25,956 bases of DNA, from positions 1 through 25,956 of the forward strand of contig JBMNOI010000050.1 in the NCBI GenBank assembly GCA_050942995.1, given 5' to 3'. Source of the stretch: JBMNOI01 sp050942995. Lineage in GTDB: Bacteria > Chloroflexota > Anaerolineae > UBA1429. The position numbers were made by a program, and so were the translations under genes. How positions within the stretch are numbered: position 1 is the stretch's first letter; every line of letters begins with the position of its first letter. The notes under the pieces were generated by a model. That model did not search any database. It was given only the letters and a program-made list of their open reading frames with translations, and was not told the origin of the DNA. This document shows, piece by piece, positions 1 to 6,748 of the stretch.

Positions 1-145
1 CGGGGAGCTCCCGGGCGAAATCGCGCATGCGATCTTCCAGCAGATCACACAGCGCCACCACCTTGCCCCGGGGATTGGCCGCGATGGCCCTGCCGTTCGC
101 CCTGCCGATCCCCATGCCCACAATGGCCGTTCTCACACATTGCAT
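1..145 (-). CDS. Gfo/Idh/MocA-type oxidoreductase, N-terminal fragment (cut by window edge)
   Basis: Read on the minus strand from an ATG at 145, an open frame of 48 codons runs off the window start. It begins MQCVRTAIVGMGIGRANGRA and continues AIAANPRGKVVALCDLLEDR. This is the beta-alpha-beta start of a Rossmann fold: a hydrophobic strand, a glycine-rich GxGxxxxG nucleotide loop at residues 10-17, then a second strand (VVALCD) ending in an acidic residue that usually binds the NAD(P) ribose. It matches the opening of Gfo/Idh/MocA sugar or cyclitol dehydrogenases. A purine-rich AAGGAAGGGG lies about 9 nt before the ATG. The substrate-binding domain is outside the window, so the substrate is unknown. 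It follows another family member on the same strand, but a terminator lies between them, so it may have its own promoter. Confidence 0.72.
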   Translation of the reverse strand, partial: MQCVRTAIVGMGIGRANGRAIAANPRGKVVALCDLLEDRMRDFARELP

Positions 146-190
146 GTCGTCTGCCCCTTCCTTTGCCCTGATACGGGTAACCCCCGGGCT

Positions 191-217
191 GCGAGGCGCA
201 GGAAACGGGCGCCTCGC
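191..217. repeat. 9-bp perfect inverted repeat in the gap between two oxidoreductase genes
   Basis: GCGAGGCGC (191-199) pairs with GCGCCTCGC (209-217) around a 9-nt loop. No T-run follows on either strand, so it is not an obvious terminator. On the minus strand it would lie in the leader of the gene at 1-145. Confidence 0.5.
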
Positions 218-273
218 TTTGATGTGGCCCGTTCGGGATATATCCGATAAGCAATCGTGTGCACGCGCACATG

Positions 274-295
274 AAAAAAACGAACGTCCCGTTCG
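274..295 (-). terminator. Factor-independent terminator of the 304-1383 oxidoreductase
   Basis: On the minus strand CGAACG-GGA-CGTTCG forms a 6-bp stem with a 3-nt loop, followed directly by seven T. It begins 8 nt after the TAG stop of the gene at 304-1383. Confidence 0.8.
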
Positions 296-303
296 AACGC
301 GCT

Positions 304-1383
304 CTAGAACGTCGTCTCCAACGGGATCGTCCGGCCCTCGCGGGCGGCGACATAGCATTTGCACATGATCTCGATGACATGGCGGGCATGTTCGGCGCTC
401 AACACCGGCTCGCGCCCCTCGATGACGGCATCGATGAGATCCTTAACGCCGATGGACTGGTATCGCAATTCCTCCGGCATCTCGGGCTCGAACCACTCTC
501 GCTCCTGCCCGCCTTCGGGTATGGCGCGATACATGCGGACGACCGACTGGGGGATACGCGAGGAGCTGATGGTCCCCCGGCTGCCAAAGATCTCCAGATT
601 CGGCCCCTCGTACGCTTTGACGCAGTAGGTGCAATCGAGGAAGGCGAACGTGCTATCGCCGAAATCGAGCATGACCAACGTTTGATCATCGATCTGGACG
701 TCAAAAGGAATTCCCTCGAACTCGCCACCGCAGCCGATGGGGGTGCGTGTGGGCTCAGAGATGCCCGACATGCAGGCGACTGCCCGGGCCGGCCCCAGCA
801 ACCCGGTGATAGTGTGCAACCCGTGGACTCCCAGATCGTACAGCGGGCCGGCGCCCGGCCGATAGAACCAGGATGGATCGGTTTGGCGCATCACCTGATA
901 GTATTCAGGGCCTCCGTGGGAAGAGCGCATTCGGGCAAAGGCCACTTTGCCGATGGCGCCTTTGTCGAGCATCTGTTTGATGCGCTGAACCGTCGGGCGG
1001 AGCATGTGGATGGGAGATGCGCTGATCTTGAGGCCTTTTTCGCGGGCCGTATCGATGAGGATGGTGGCCTCTTCCACCGTGGTGGTGAGAGGCTTTTGAG
1101 AATAGATGTGTTTACCGGCCTGCAACGCTTTGAGGTTGATGGGGAAGTGGGCTTGAATGGCTGTTGTGTTCACCAGCACATCGAAGTCGATGCCGGCGAG
1201 CATCTCGTCCACATCGCAGAAAACGTGCGGGATGCCGAAATCTGCGGCCGCCGCATGGGCGAGCGATGGGACGGCGTCACACACAGCCACCAGCTCGGCA
1301 TGGTCCATGTCCTGAATCTGAGGGATATAGTGACCACGTGCGATAGTACCTGTACCGACCAAGGCAACCCGGAGCTTGCTCAT
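304..1383 (-). CDS. Gfo/Idh/MocA family NAD(P)-dependent oxidoreductase
   Basis: 359-residue cytoplasmic dehydrogenase of the Gfo/Idh/MocA family, which oxidises or reduces sugars, cyclitols and related polyols with NAD(P). The N-terminus reads MSKLRVALVGTGTIARGHY, with the GxGxxA loop of the Rossmann domain. The usual EKP catalytic-lysine motif appears as QKP (GKHIYSQKPL, near residue 100), so the lysine is kept and the glutamate replaced. The C-terminal half carries a DLGVHGLH motif, which matches the family's DxGxH active-site segment. I chose the ATG at 1383 because AAAGGGG lies about 7 nt before it and the glycine loop follows at the normal distance; an in-frame upstream start at 1419 would add 12 non-conserved residues. 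A TTGACA/TAGGAT promoter lies upstream and a terminator immediately downstream. It is divergent from an ABC importer operon. The substrate cannot be read from the sequence. Confidence 0.9.
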   Translation of the reverse strand: MSKLRVALVGTGTIARGHYIPQIQDMDHAELVAVCDAVPSLAHAAAADFGIPHVFCDVDEMLAGIDFDVLVNTTAIQAHFPINLKALQAGKHIYSQKPLTTTVEEATILIDTAREKGLKISASPIHMLRPTVQRIKQMLDKGAIGKVAFARMRSSHGGPEYYQVMRQTDPSWFYRPGAGPLYDLGVHGLHTITGLLGPARAVACMSGISEPTRTPIGCGGEFEGIPFDVQIDDQTLVMLDFGDSTFAFLDCTYCVKAYEGPNLEIFGSRGTISSSRIPQSVVRMYRAIPEGGQEREWFEPEMPEELRYQSIGVKDLIDAVIEGREPVLSAEHARHVIEIMCKCYVAAREGRTIPLETTF

Positions 1384-1515
1384 GATGCGCCCCTTTCTGC
1401 GTCGAATGGATGGCGACATAGGCCGTGACGGTACGTTTCCGAGAGGCGATCCCGCCGCGTTGCGGGGTAACTATGGGGTTGGCGGAAAGTGATCCTGTCA
1501 GGACAAATCATCCGT

Positions 1516-1544
1516 ATCCTAGTACCTGCTGCAGAGGCTGTCAA
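1516..1544 (-). promoter_or_regulatory. Sigma70-like promoter of the 304-1383 oxidoreductase
   Basis: On the minus strand TTGACA (1539-1544) and TAGGAT (1516-1521) are separated by exactly 17 bp. The predicted start of transcription is near 1509, leaving a leader of about 125 nt before the ATG at 1383. Confidence 0.7.
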
Positions 1545-1584
1545 CCGTAAATATGCATTTTGAAGCGAAAATCAGTCCGAATTT

Positions 1585-1596
1585 GCAAACGTTTGC
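1585..1596. promoter_or_regulatory. LacI/PurR-family operator-like palindrome
   Basis: GCAAACGTTTGC is a perfect 12-bp palindrome with the central CG characteristic of LacI/GalR/PurR operators. It lies about 40 bp from the -35 box of each of the two divergent promoters, near -80 for both predicted start sites. No LacI-family regulator gene is in the window. Confidence 0.7.
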
Positions 1597-1612
1597 GATA
1601 TAAGCGATTGTT

Positions 1613-1624
1613 GCACTTGTTTGC
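1613..1624. promoter_or_regulatory. Second, imperfect copy of the LacI-type operator
   Basis: GCACTTGTTTGC matches the perfect site GCAAACGTTTGC at 9 of 12 positions and keeps the right half intact. The two centres are 28 bp apart. This copy lies about 10 bp upstream of the -35 box of the rightward promoter. Confidence 0.4.
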
Positions 1625-1634
1625 ATCAAATGGC

Positions 1635-1663
1635 TTGACATCGGTTGCTGCACATGATAGAAT
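1635..1663 (+). promoter_or_regulatory. Sigma70-like promoter of the ABC importer operon
   Basis: TTGACA (1635-1640) and TAGAAT (1658-1663) are spaced by 17 bp. The predicted start near 1670 gives a leader of about 530 nt before the binding-protein gene. Confidence 0.72.
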
Positions 1664-1744
1664 TGGTTGTAACGTAAGAGGTCGGGCGGGGCATGCGTTG
1701 TTGTCCCGTGCCGCAACAGGGCTGCCGTCGAAGAAAAGCGGTCA

Positions 1745-1882
1745 ATGAGGACTCGAATGCCACTCTCGACGACTTTACGCCACTGCTACGTTATATACAA
1801 GCTGTGCGGTTGTGGAGAGCACCTGTCGATCGGGTGCCGTTTCACAGAACATGGCGTGCGTGCTCCGCACGCGCAGGGTTGA
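1745..1882 (+). CDS. Possible small leader protein (45 codons)
   Basis: An open frame from the ATG at 1745 to TGA at 1880-1882 encodes 45 residues. It includes KLCGCGEHLSIGCRF and several histidines, giving a Cys/His-rich look that could bind a metal or could be chance. The ribosome-binding site is weak (AGAAAAGCG). The stop lies 20 nt before the terminator at 1903-1936, which is the layout of either a tiny gene with its terminator or a leader frame in an attenuator. No run of one amino-acid codon is visible, so classic amino-acid attenuation is unlikely. I do not recognise the product. Confidence 0.25.
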   Translation: MRTRMPLSTTLRHCYVIYKLCGCGEHLSIGCRFTEHGVRAPHAQG

Positions 1883-1902
1883 TGTCGATGTTCGCCCCAC
1901 AA

Positions 1903-1936
1903 GGATTCGCCCCTGAATCCGCGAGGGCGTTTTTTT
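1903..1936 (+). terminator. Intrinsic terminator inside the importer leader (possible attenuator)
   Basis: CGCCC (1908-1912) pairs with GGGCG (1925-1929), followed by seven T (1930-1936). An overlapping alternative hairpin, GGATTC (1903-1908) with GAATCC (1915-1920), would occupy the left arm region and exclude the terminator stem. This arrangement suits conditional termination. Confidence 0.6.
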
Positions 1937-2197
1937 GTTTCCCGAGTGCTCGGATGATGGCGGGGAGACCATCCGAACACACTTGCCTCGTTTGAATCCC
2001 CGACCGTCGATACTCGACGACGGCTCGCAACCTCGGATTGTTTGTCCCTGAAAGTGGATCGGCTTCGCAAGAGATCGTGTCGGTGGTCGATTGTTGCGCG
2101 ATGCACGATGACGAGAGGGGGTGGTGCATTCCGAAATCCTTCCGATTCCGTGTTCTGCGTCACGCATTCTATCCGGAAATCATGAGGAGGAGTTGCG

Positions 2198-4384
2198 ATG
2201 TCGAACAACGGGACCAAGCTCAGTCGTCGACAGTTCTTGTTCACCTCGGCCATGACGGCTGCCGGTATCGCTCTGGCAGCATGCGCCAAGCCCGAAGAGG
2301 CGTCGGTTCCCGAGCCCGAGCCGGCCGTGGCCGAGCCGACCGCTCAGCCGACCCCAGCGGTTGCCGCCTCTCCAGTTCCGACCAAAGAGCCTCCGACGCC
2401 CGTTCCTCAGCGGGAGGCGACTAACGAGCCGCCGATGCTGGCCGACATGGTGGCCTCGGGCGATCTGCCCCCACTGGCCGACCGTCTGCCTTCCGTTCCG
2501 CTGGTGCTTCAGCCCCTGGAGCAGATCGGTGTTTACGGCGGCACTCTCCGCACCTTCCATTCGACGTTGGGCAACGCCCTGGAAGAGTGGATGTATGGCG
2601 CCTCACCTCTGCGCTGGGTGGATGATGGGTTGGGCATTCAGCCCGGTATGTGCGATTGGTGGGAGACCAACGAGGACAACTCGGAGTGGACGGTTCACAT
2701 CCGCGAGGGTCTCAAGTGGTCTGACGGCGAGCCCTGCACCGTAGATGATGTGCTGTTCTGGTGGAACGACCTGGTGCGTCATCCGGACCACTCGGATCAG
2801 CCGCCCGATTTCGGGCAGGCCGGTGGTGAATTGGCCGAGTTCATCAAGGTGGATGACTATACGCTGACCATCAAATATGTCGCTCCGGCGCCACTCACCG
2901 AAAAGCGCCTGGCGATGTGGGTGAATAGCGGTGTGGGCCCGCGATGGATCGCGCCTAAACACTATCTGCAGCAGTTCCATCCCACCTACAACAGCGCTGT
3001 GACGACGTTTGAGGAACTGGATCAGAAAATCCTCGAGCGTCAGAATCCCGATTGCCCCACATTGAGGGCCTGGCGGTGCGAATCCTATGAGGCGGGCCTT
3101 CAGCGGCGTTGGGTGCGCAACCCCTACTACTACTGTGTGGACACTGAGGGGAACCAGCTCCCGTACATCGACTATATCGACGAGCGCCAGATCGGTGACA
3201 AAGAAGTGCAAATGCTGACCATCCGCCAGGGAGATGTGGACTATTTGGCCCACGTGAACCACCTGGGCGGGCTGGCCGACATCGCTCCGCTGATGGATGC
3301 TCAAGAGTCGGGAGGTTATGAAGTCGTCCTGCTCGACTCGGGCGGTGGCTCGGGTCACTACTACTTCTGCAACTATGACGCGCCCGATGAGAAATGGCGC
3401 TGGCTGTGCCGGAATCCCAAGTTCAAGGCCGCATGGCTGCACTGCATGGATCGGGCGCAGATTCAGCGGGTCATCTACTATGGAACGGGCGAGCTGACCT
3501 CTGGTACCCACAGCCCCAAGTGTCTCGAGTTCAACTATAACGACGAGGCCCGGGCATGGTACGCCAAAGAGCGCGACTCGTACATCGAGTTTGATGTGGA
3601 AAAGGCCAAGCAGTTGCTGGACGAGATCGGCCTGGTGGATGTGGACGGCGATGGCTATCGCGAGTATCCCGATGGCTCTCGTTTGGAGATCAAGATCGAC
3701 ATCCCCGCCGATACCGGACAGGCCTGGCGCGACGGCCACGAGATCGTCAAGCCCAGCCTGGACGCCGCCGGCCTGCGCACGGTGCTGAACGAGATCCCGC
3801 CCGCCGAGTTTGGCCCCGCCTTCTGGCGCATGGGCCAGGGCTTTATCCGTGGCGGCTGGGGCATCGGCGACGGCCCGGACCACCTGGTGTACCCGAGCTG
3901 GTTGGTGCCCAACGAGCCCGACCGCTGGGCTCCGCTGTGTGGCATCCGCTATCAGCAGCTCGGCACCGAAAAAGAGGACACCGAGACGGACAAGAGCCCC
4001 TGGGATCGCACGCCGCCTCGCTGGGCCTCGACGGATCAAGAGTTCCGTCAGGTTCGAGTCTCCTTCCCCGGTATGGAACCGGAAGAGTGGCGCGATGCCC
4101 CGGTGCCCAAAATGCAGGATATCCTCACCGAGGCGCTCACAGAGCCCGACGCCATCCGGCGTATGGAGATGGTGTGGGAGCTGCTCCAGATCCATATCGA
4201 TGAGGGCAAGTTCGGCATGGGCAGCGTGGCCAATGACCCGAACATCTATATCCGCGGCAACAAGATAATGAACGTCCCGCGCAGCGGAGACACGCCACTC
4301 AACGGCTTCTGCGGCCCGTGGATTGTGCCACATCCGGCGCTGCATAACCCAGAGACCTTCTCCTTCAAGCCCGACGCGCTATAG
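2198..4384 (+). CDS. ABC transporter family-5 substrate-binding lipoprotein
   Basis: 728-residue extracytoplasmic solute-binding protein of the DppA/OppA type (SBP_bac_5), delivering substrate to the permeases encoded next. The N-terminus has a twin-arginine motif SRRQFLF (R10, R11), a hydrophobic segment and a lipobox LAAC with the lipidated cysteine at residue 29, so it is probably exported by Tat and anchored as a lipoprotein. Residues about 33-78 form a Pro/Glu/Ala/Thr/Val linker. The body has family-5 features such as WTVHIREGLKWSDGEP near residue 170 and a DVDGDGYRE loop near 480, which resembles a calcium-binding loop seen in many relatives. GAGGAGG lies 7 nt before the ATG. Family-5 proteins bind peptides, nickel or oligosaccharides; the divergent sugar-type dehydrogenase favours a carbohydrate, by inference only. 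Confidence 0.93.
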   Translation: MSNNGTKLSRRQFLFTSAMTAAGIALAACAKPEEASVPEPEPAVAEPTAQPTPAVAASPVPTKEPPTPVPQREATNEPPMLADMVASGDLPPLADRLPSVPLVLQPLEQIGVYGGTLRTFHSTLGNALEEWMYGASPLRWVDDGLGIQPGMCDWWETNEDNSEWTVHIREGLKWSDGEPCTVDDVLFWWNDLVRHPDHSDQPPDFGQAGGELAEFIKVDDYTLTIKYVAPAPLTEKRLAMWVNSGVGPRWIAPKHYLQQFHPTYNSAVTTFEELDQKILERQNPDCPTLRAWRCESYEAGLQRRWVRNPYYYCVDTEGNQLPYIDYIDERQIGDKEVQMLTIRQGDVDYLAHVNHLGGLADIAPLMDAQESGGYEVVLLDSGGGSGHYYFCNYDAPDEKWRWLCRNPKFKAAWLHCMDRAQIQRVIYYGTGELTSGTHSPKCLEFNYNDEARAWYAKERDSYIEFDVEKAKQLLDEIGLVDVDGDGYREYPDGSRLEIKIDIPADTGQAWRDGHEIVKPSLDAAGLRTVLNEIPPAEFGPAFWRMGQGFIRGGWGIGDGPDHLVYPSWLVPNEPDRWAPLCGIRYQQLGTEKEDTETDKSPWDRTPPRWASTDQEFRQVRVSFPGMEPEEWRDAPVPKMQDILTEALTEPDAIRRMEMVWELLQIHIDEGKFGMGSVANDPNIYIRGNKIMNVPRSGDTPLNGFCGPWIVPHPALHNPETFSFKPDAL

Positions 4385-4402
4385 GATCAGCGCAGCCCTG
4401 CA

Positions 4403-4422
4403 GGGGGGTAGAGATACCCCCC
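4403..4422 (+). promoter_or_regulatory. Intercistronic stem-loop after the binding-protein gene
   Basis: GGGGGGTA pairs with TACCCCCC around a GAGA tetraloop (8 bp, GNRA class). No T-run follows. It sits between the binding-protein gene and the first permease, where such hairpins often protect the upstream message and raise binding-protein yield over permease. Confidence 0.7.
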
Positions 4423-4458
4423 CTATCCCCAAGCCGACTCAATGAACAGGGAGGTCCG

Positions 4459-5448
4459 ATGGTAAGATATGTTATCCGCCGGTTGGGCTATATGGTCGTA
4501 ACCATGGTATTCGTCATTATCCTCGGGTTTGTCATCATCGAGCTTCCGCCAGGCTCTTATCTCGAGTTCGAGATCGAGCGCATCCGCGCCCTGGGTGGAG
4601 AATTGGGCGTCGAGCAGATTCGGGCGCTCGAGATCAAGTATGGCGTGAACGACCCGGTCTATATCAAGTTCTGGAAGTGGGTATCCGGATTCGTTCGTGG
4701 CGATTTTGGCCTTTCATTCGAGTACTATCGGCCGGTAAGTGAACTCATCTGGAACCGATTGGGTTTCACGATGATGATCTCGATATTCACCCTGACATTT
4801 CAATGGTTTGTTTCCATATTTGTCGGGGTATATTCGGCCACGCATCGCTACACGATCCCCGATTATATCATCACCGTCTTTCAATTCATCGGCCTCTCCA
4901 TGCCGGCGTTTCTCCTGGCGCTGCTGCTCATGGTATTTGCCCAGCAGATGCTGGGCTGGAGCGTAGGGGGGTTGTTCTCTGACGCTTATCGCGACGCGCC
5001 CTGGAGTCTGGGTAAGGCGATCGACCTGCTCAAGCATCTCTGGGTACCCATTGTCGTGATCGGCGCTAACGGAACGGCCTGGCTGACCCGTGTCATGCGC
5101 AGCAATCTGCTGGATGTGCTGAACATGCAGTATGTGCAGACGGCGCGGGCCAAAGGGGTCAGAGAGAATATCGTCATCTGGAAACATGCCGTGCGCAACG
5201 CCATCCATCCGCTCATTATGGTGCTGGGCATGAGCCTGCCGGCCATTATATCCGGCGAGACGATCGTCGCGATCGTGTTGAACTTGCCCACTACAGGGCC
5301 ACTCTATTTCCGGGCTTTGTTGCAACAGGATATGTATCTGGCGGCGACGTTCCTGATGATGCTGGCATTTATGCTCCTGATGGGGAATTTGCTGGCCGAT
5401 ATTATGCTGGCGGTCGTCGATCCGCGCATTCGGCTGGGTGAGCGCTAG
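4459..5448 (+). CDS. ABC transporter permease, DppB/OppB type
   Basis: 329-residue inner-membrane permease. About six hydrophobic helices are visible (near 10-29, 105-125, 137-160, 190-210, 250-275 and 298-320). The cytoplasmic EAA-type loop reads QTARAKGVRENIVIWKHAVRN at about 216-245, the contact site for the ATPase subunits. The first helix follows RYVIRRLGYM, typical of DppB/OppB proteins. GGGAGG lies just before the ATG, and the next permease begins 20 nt after the stop. It forms half of the translocation channel with the product of 5468-6616. Substrate specificity is not readable here. Confidence 0.93.
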   Translation: MVRYVIRRLGYMVVTMVFVIILGFVIIELPPGSYLEFEIERIRALGGELGVEQIRALEIKYGVNDPVYIKFWKWVSGFVRGDFGLSFEYYRPVSELIWNRLGFTMMISIFTLTFQWFVSIFVGVYSATHRYTIPDYIITVFQFIGLSMPAFLLALLLMVFAQQMLGWSVGGLFSDAYRDAPWSLGKAIDLLKHLWVPIVVIGANGTAWLTRVMRSNLLDVLNMQYVQTARAKGVRENIVIWKHAVRNAIHPLIMVLGMSLPAIISGETIVAIVLNLPTTGPLYFRALLQQDMYLAATFLMMLAFMLLMGNLLADIMLAVVDPRIRLGER

Positions 5449-5467
5449 ACTATAGAGAGGCAGAGAG

Positions 5468-6616
5468 ATGAGCGAAATCACCTCTACAGTGCCCCGACAG
5501 GATTGGGTCGACGAACCCATCAGCGAAGTCGGGCAGATGTCCCAATGGAAGCTCATGCGTCTGCGCTTTATGCGCAACAAACTGGCCATGATCGGCTTTT
5601 TCGGCCTAGTCGTCATGTATCTGATCGTGGCCTTTGCCGGCTTTTTGGCGCCCAACCATTACATGACCCAGAACCAGGATTATGCCTGGGGGCCGCCGAG
5701 CAAGATCACCTTTATCAACACTGAAGGAAAACTGACCCTGCGCCCGCACATGTACGAGATCAAGAGCGTGCTCGATCCCGCACAGTTTCGCTTTGTGTTC
5801 GACGTCGATGAGAACGTCCGCATTCCCATCTACTTTTTTGTGCGGGGCGATGAATACACCCTTTTCGGGCGCTTTACATCGAACGTGCACCTTTTTGGGG
5901 TTAAGGATGGTCATCGCATCTACCCCTTTGGCGCCGATGGTTTGGGGCGCGACATGTTCGCCCGCACATTACAGGGCGGGCAGATCTCGATGACGGTGGG
6001 CCTGGTGGGCGTGAGCCTCTCGATCATTCTAGGCTCTATCATGGGCACCGTCTCGGGTTATTACGGCGGGCTGACGGACGACATTATGCAGCGCGTCATC
6101 GAAGTCATCATGGCCTTTCCCACGGTGCCCCTCTGGGCGGCCCTGGCCGCGGCGTTGCCGCCTCTATCCGAATCGTTTACGGCGCTGCATCGCTATTTCC
6201 TGATCACCATCATCCTCTCTCTGGTGACATGGACCGGCCTGGCGCGACAGTTGCGCGCCAAGGTCATGTCGTACAACCAGGCCGATTTTACGCAGGCGGC
6301 TCTGGCGGCAGGCGCCTCGGATGCGCGCATCATCTTTGTGCATATGTTACCCAACGCAGCCAGCCACATCATTGTGGTGGCCGCGCTGGCCATCCCCGGC
6401 ATGATCCTGGGTGAGACGGCGCTGAGCTTTTTGGGGCTGGGTATTCTGCCGCCGCTGGTGAGCTGGGGGGCGCTGTTGCGGGTGGCACAGCAGTTGCCGG
6501 TGGTTATCAATAGCCCCTGGATGCTGTTTCCCGGAGGGGCCGTGGTGATTACCGTGTTGTTCTTTACATTCCTGGGCGATGGGCTGCGCGACGCCGTGGA
6601 TCCCTACTCGATCTAG
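5468..6616 (+). CDS. ABC transporter permease, DppC/OppC type, with a long periplasmic insert
   Basis: 382-residue partner permease. Residues about 30-59 hold the N-terminal segment and first helix (KLAMIGFFGLVVMYL). The family motif (here YPFGADGLGRDMFAR) is near residue 152, followed by the core helices and an EAA-type loop (FTQAALAAGASDARIIFVHML). In most DppC proteins the motif follows the first helix by roughly 30 residues; here about 95 residues intervene, a soluble segment rich in charged and aromatic residues that should lie outside the membrane. It contains strand-like stretches such as FRFVFDVDENVRIPIYFFVRG. The extra domain might contact the binding protein or substrate. The ATG at 5468 is preceded by AGAGAGGCAGAGAG. 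Confidence 0.92.
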   Translation: MSEITSTVPRQDWVDEPISEVGQMSQWKLMRLRFMRNKLAMIGFFGLVVMYLIVAFAGFLAPNHYMTQNQDYAWGPPSKITFINTEGKLTLRPHMYEIKSVLDPAQFRFVFDVDENVRIPIYFFVRGDEYTLFGRFTSNVHLFGVKDGHRIYPFGADGLGRDMFARTLQGGQISMTVGLVGVSLSIILGSIMGTVSGYYGGLTDDIMQRVIEVIMAFPTVPLWAALAAALPPLSESFTALHRYFLITIILSLVTWTGLARQLRAKVMSYNQADFTQAALAAGASDARIIFVHMLPNAASHIIVVAALAIPGMILGETALSFLGLGILPPLVSWGALLRVAQQLPVVINSPWMLFPGGAVVITVLFFTFLGDGLRDAVDPYSI

Positions 6617-6643
6617 GAGACGTGTTTGCATACACGGGAATCA

Positions 6644-6678
6644 GGGCCGGTGGCGGCTTTGATCGTGAGACCCGGCCC
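6644..6678 (+). promoter_or_regulatory. Weak intercistronic hairpin between permease and ATPase genes
   Basis: GGGCCGG (6644-6650) pairs with CCGGCCC (6672-6678) around a 21-nt loop inside the 132-bp gap. No T-run follows, so transcription probably continues into the ATPase genes. Confidence 0.35.
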
Positions 6679-6748
6679 TCACAAAACCGTAGAATGACTC
6701 TTCTTTAAACACGCCAGCCACGACTCTGTAAGGAGGAGTTTGATACAG

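Larger units (their letters stand above)
1664..2197 (+). promoter_or_regulatory. Long structured 5' leader of the importer operon
   Basis: There is no convincing long gene in this stretch. It holds several hairpins: GCACC/GGTGC (1819-1837), GCGTGCG/CGCACGC (1854-1872), the terminator at 1903-1936, GTGCTCGGATG pairing with CATCCGAACAC with one mismatch (1946-1980), and CGTCGA-TAC-TCGACG (2005-2019). It also holds a 45-codon frame (1745-1882). I saw no good second promoter between the terminator and the ATG at 2198. The leader matches no riboswitch class that I recognise. Confidence 0.45.

Noticed and set aside
259..1428. Long rightward open frame opposite the 304-1383 oxidoreductase
   Set aside because: It is the mirror of a gene with a clear Rossmann motif, promoter and terminator. 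Its translation shows no family features.
1890..1936. T-box or known riboswitch in the importer leader
   Set aside because: GAATCCGCG before the terminator loosely recalls a T-box end, but the conserved T-box core sequence and specifier layout are missing. The operon is not amino-acid related by context.
1693..1995. 100-codon rightward frame in the importer leader
   Set aside because: It runs straight through the intrinsic terminator and has no recognisable protein character. The shorter frame 1745-1882 fits the terminator better.
1775..2289. Leftward frames in the importer leader
   Set aside because: They overlap the binding-protein start, have no ribosome site or family features, and read through structured leader sequence.
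2603..4345. 580-codon leftward frame opposite the binding-protein gene
   Set aside because: High GC favours long antisense frames. The plus strand has the Tat/lipoprotein signal, ribosome site and family-5 sequence.
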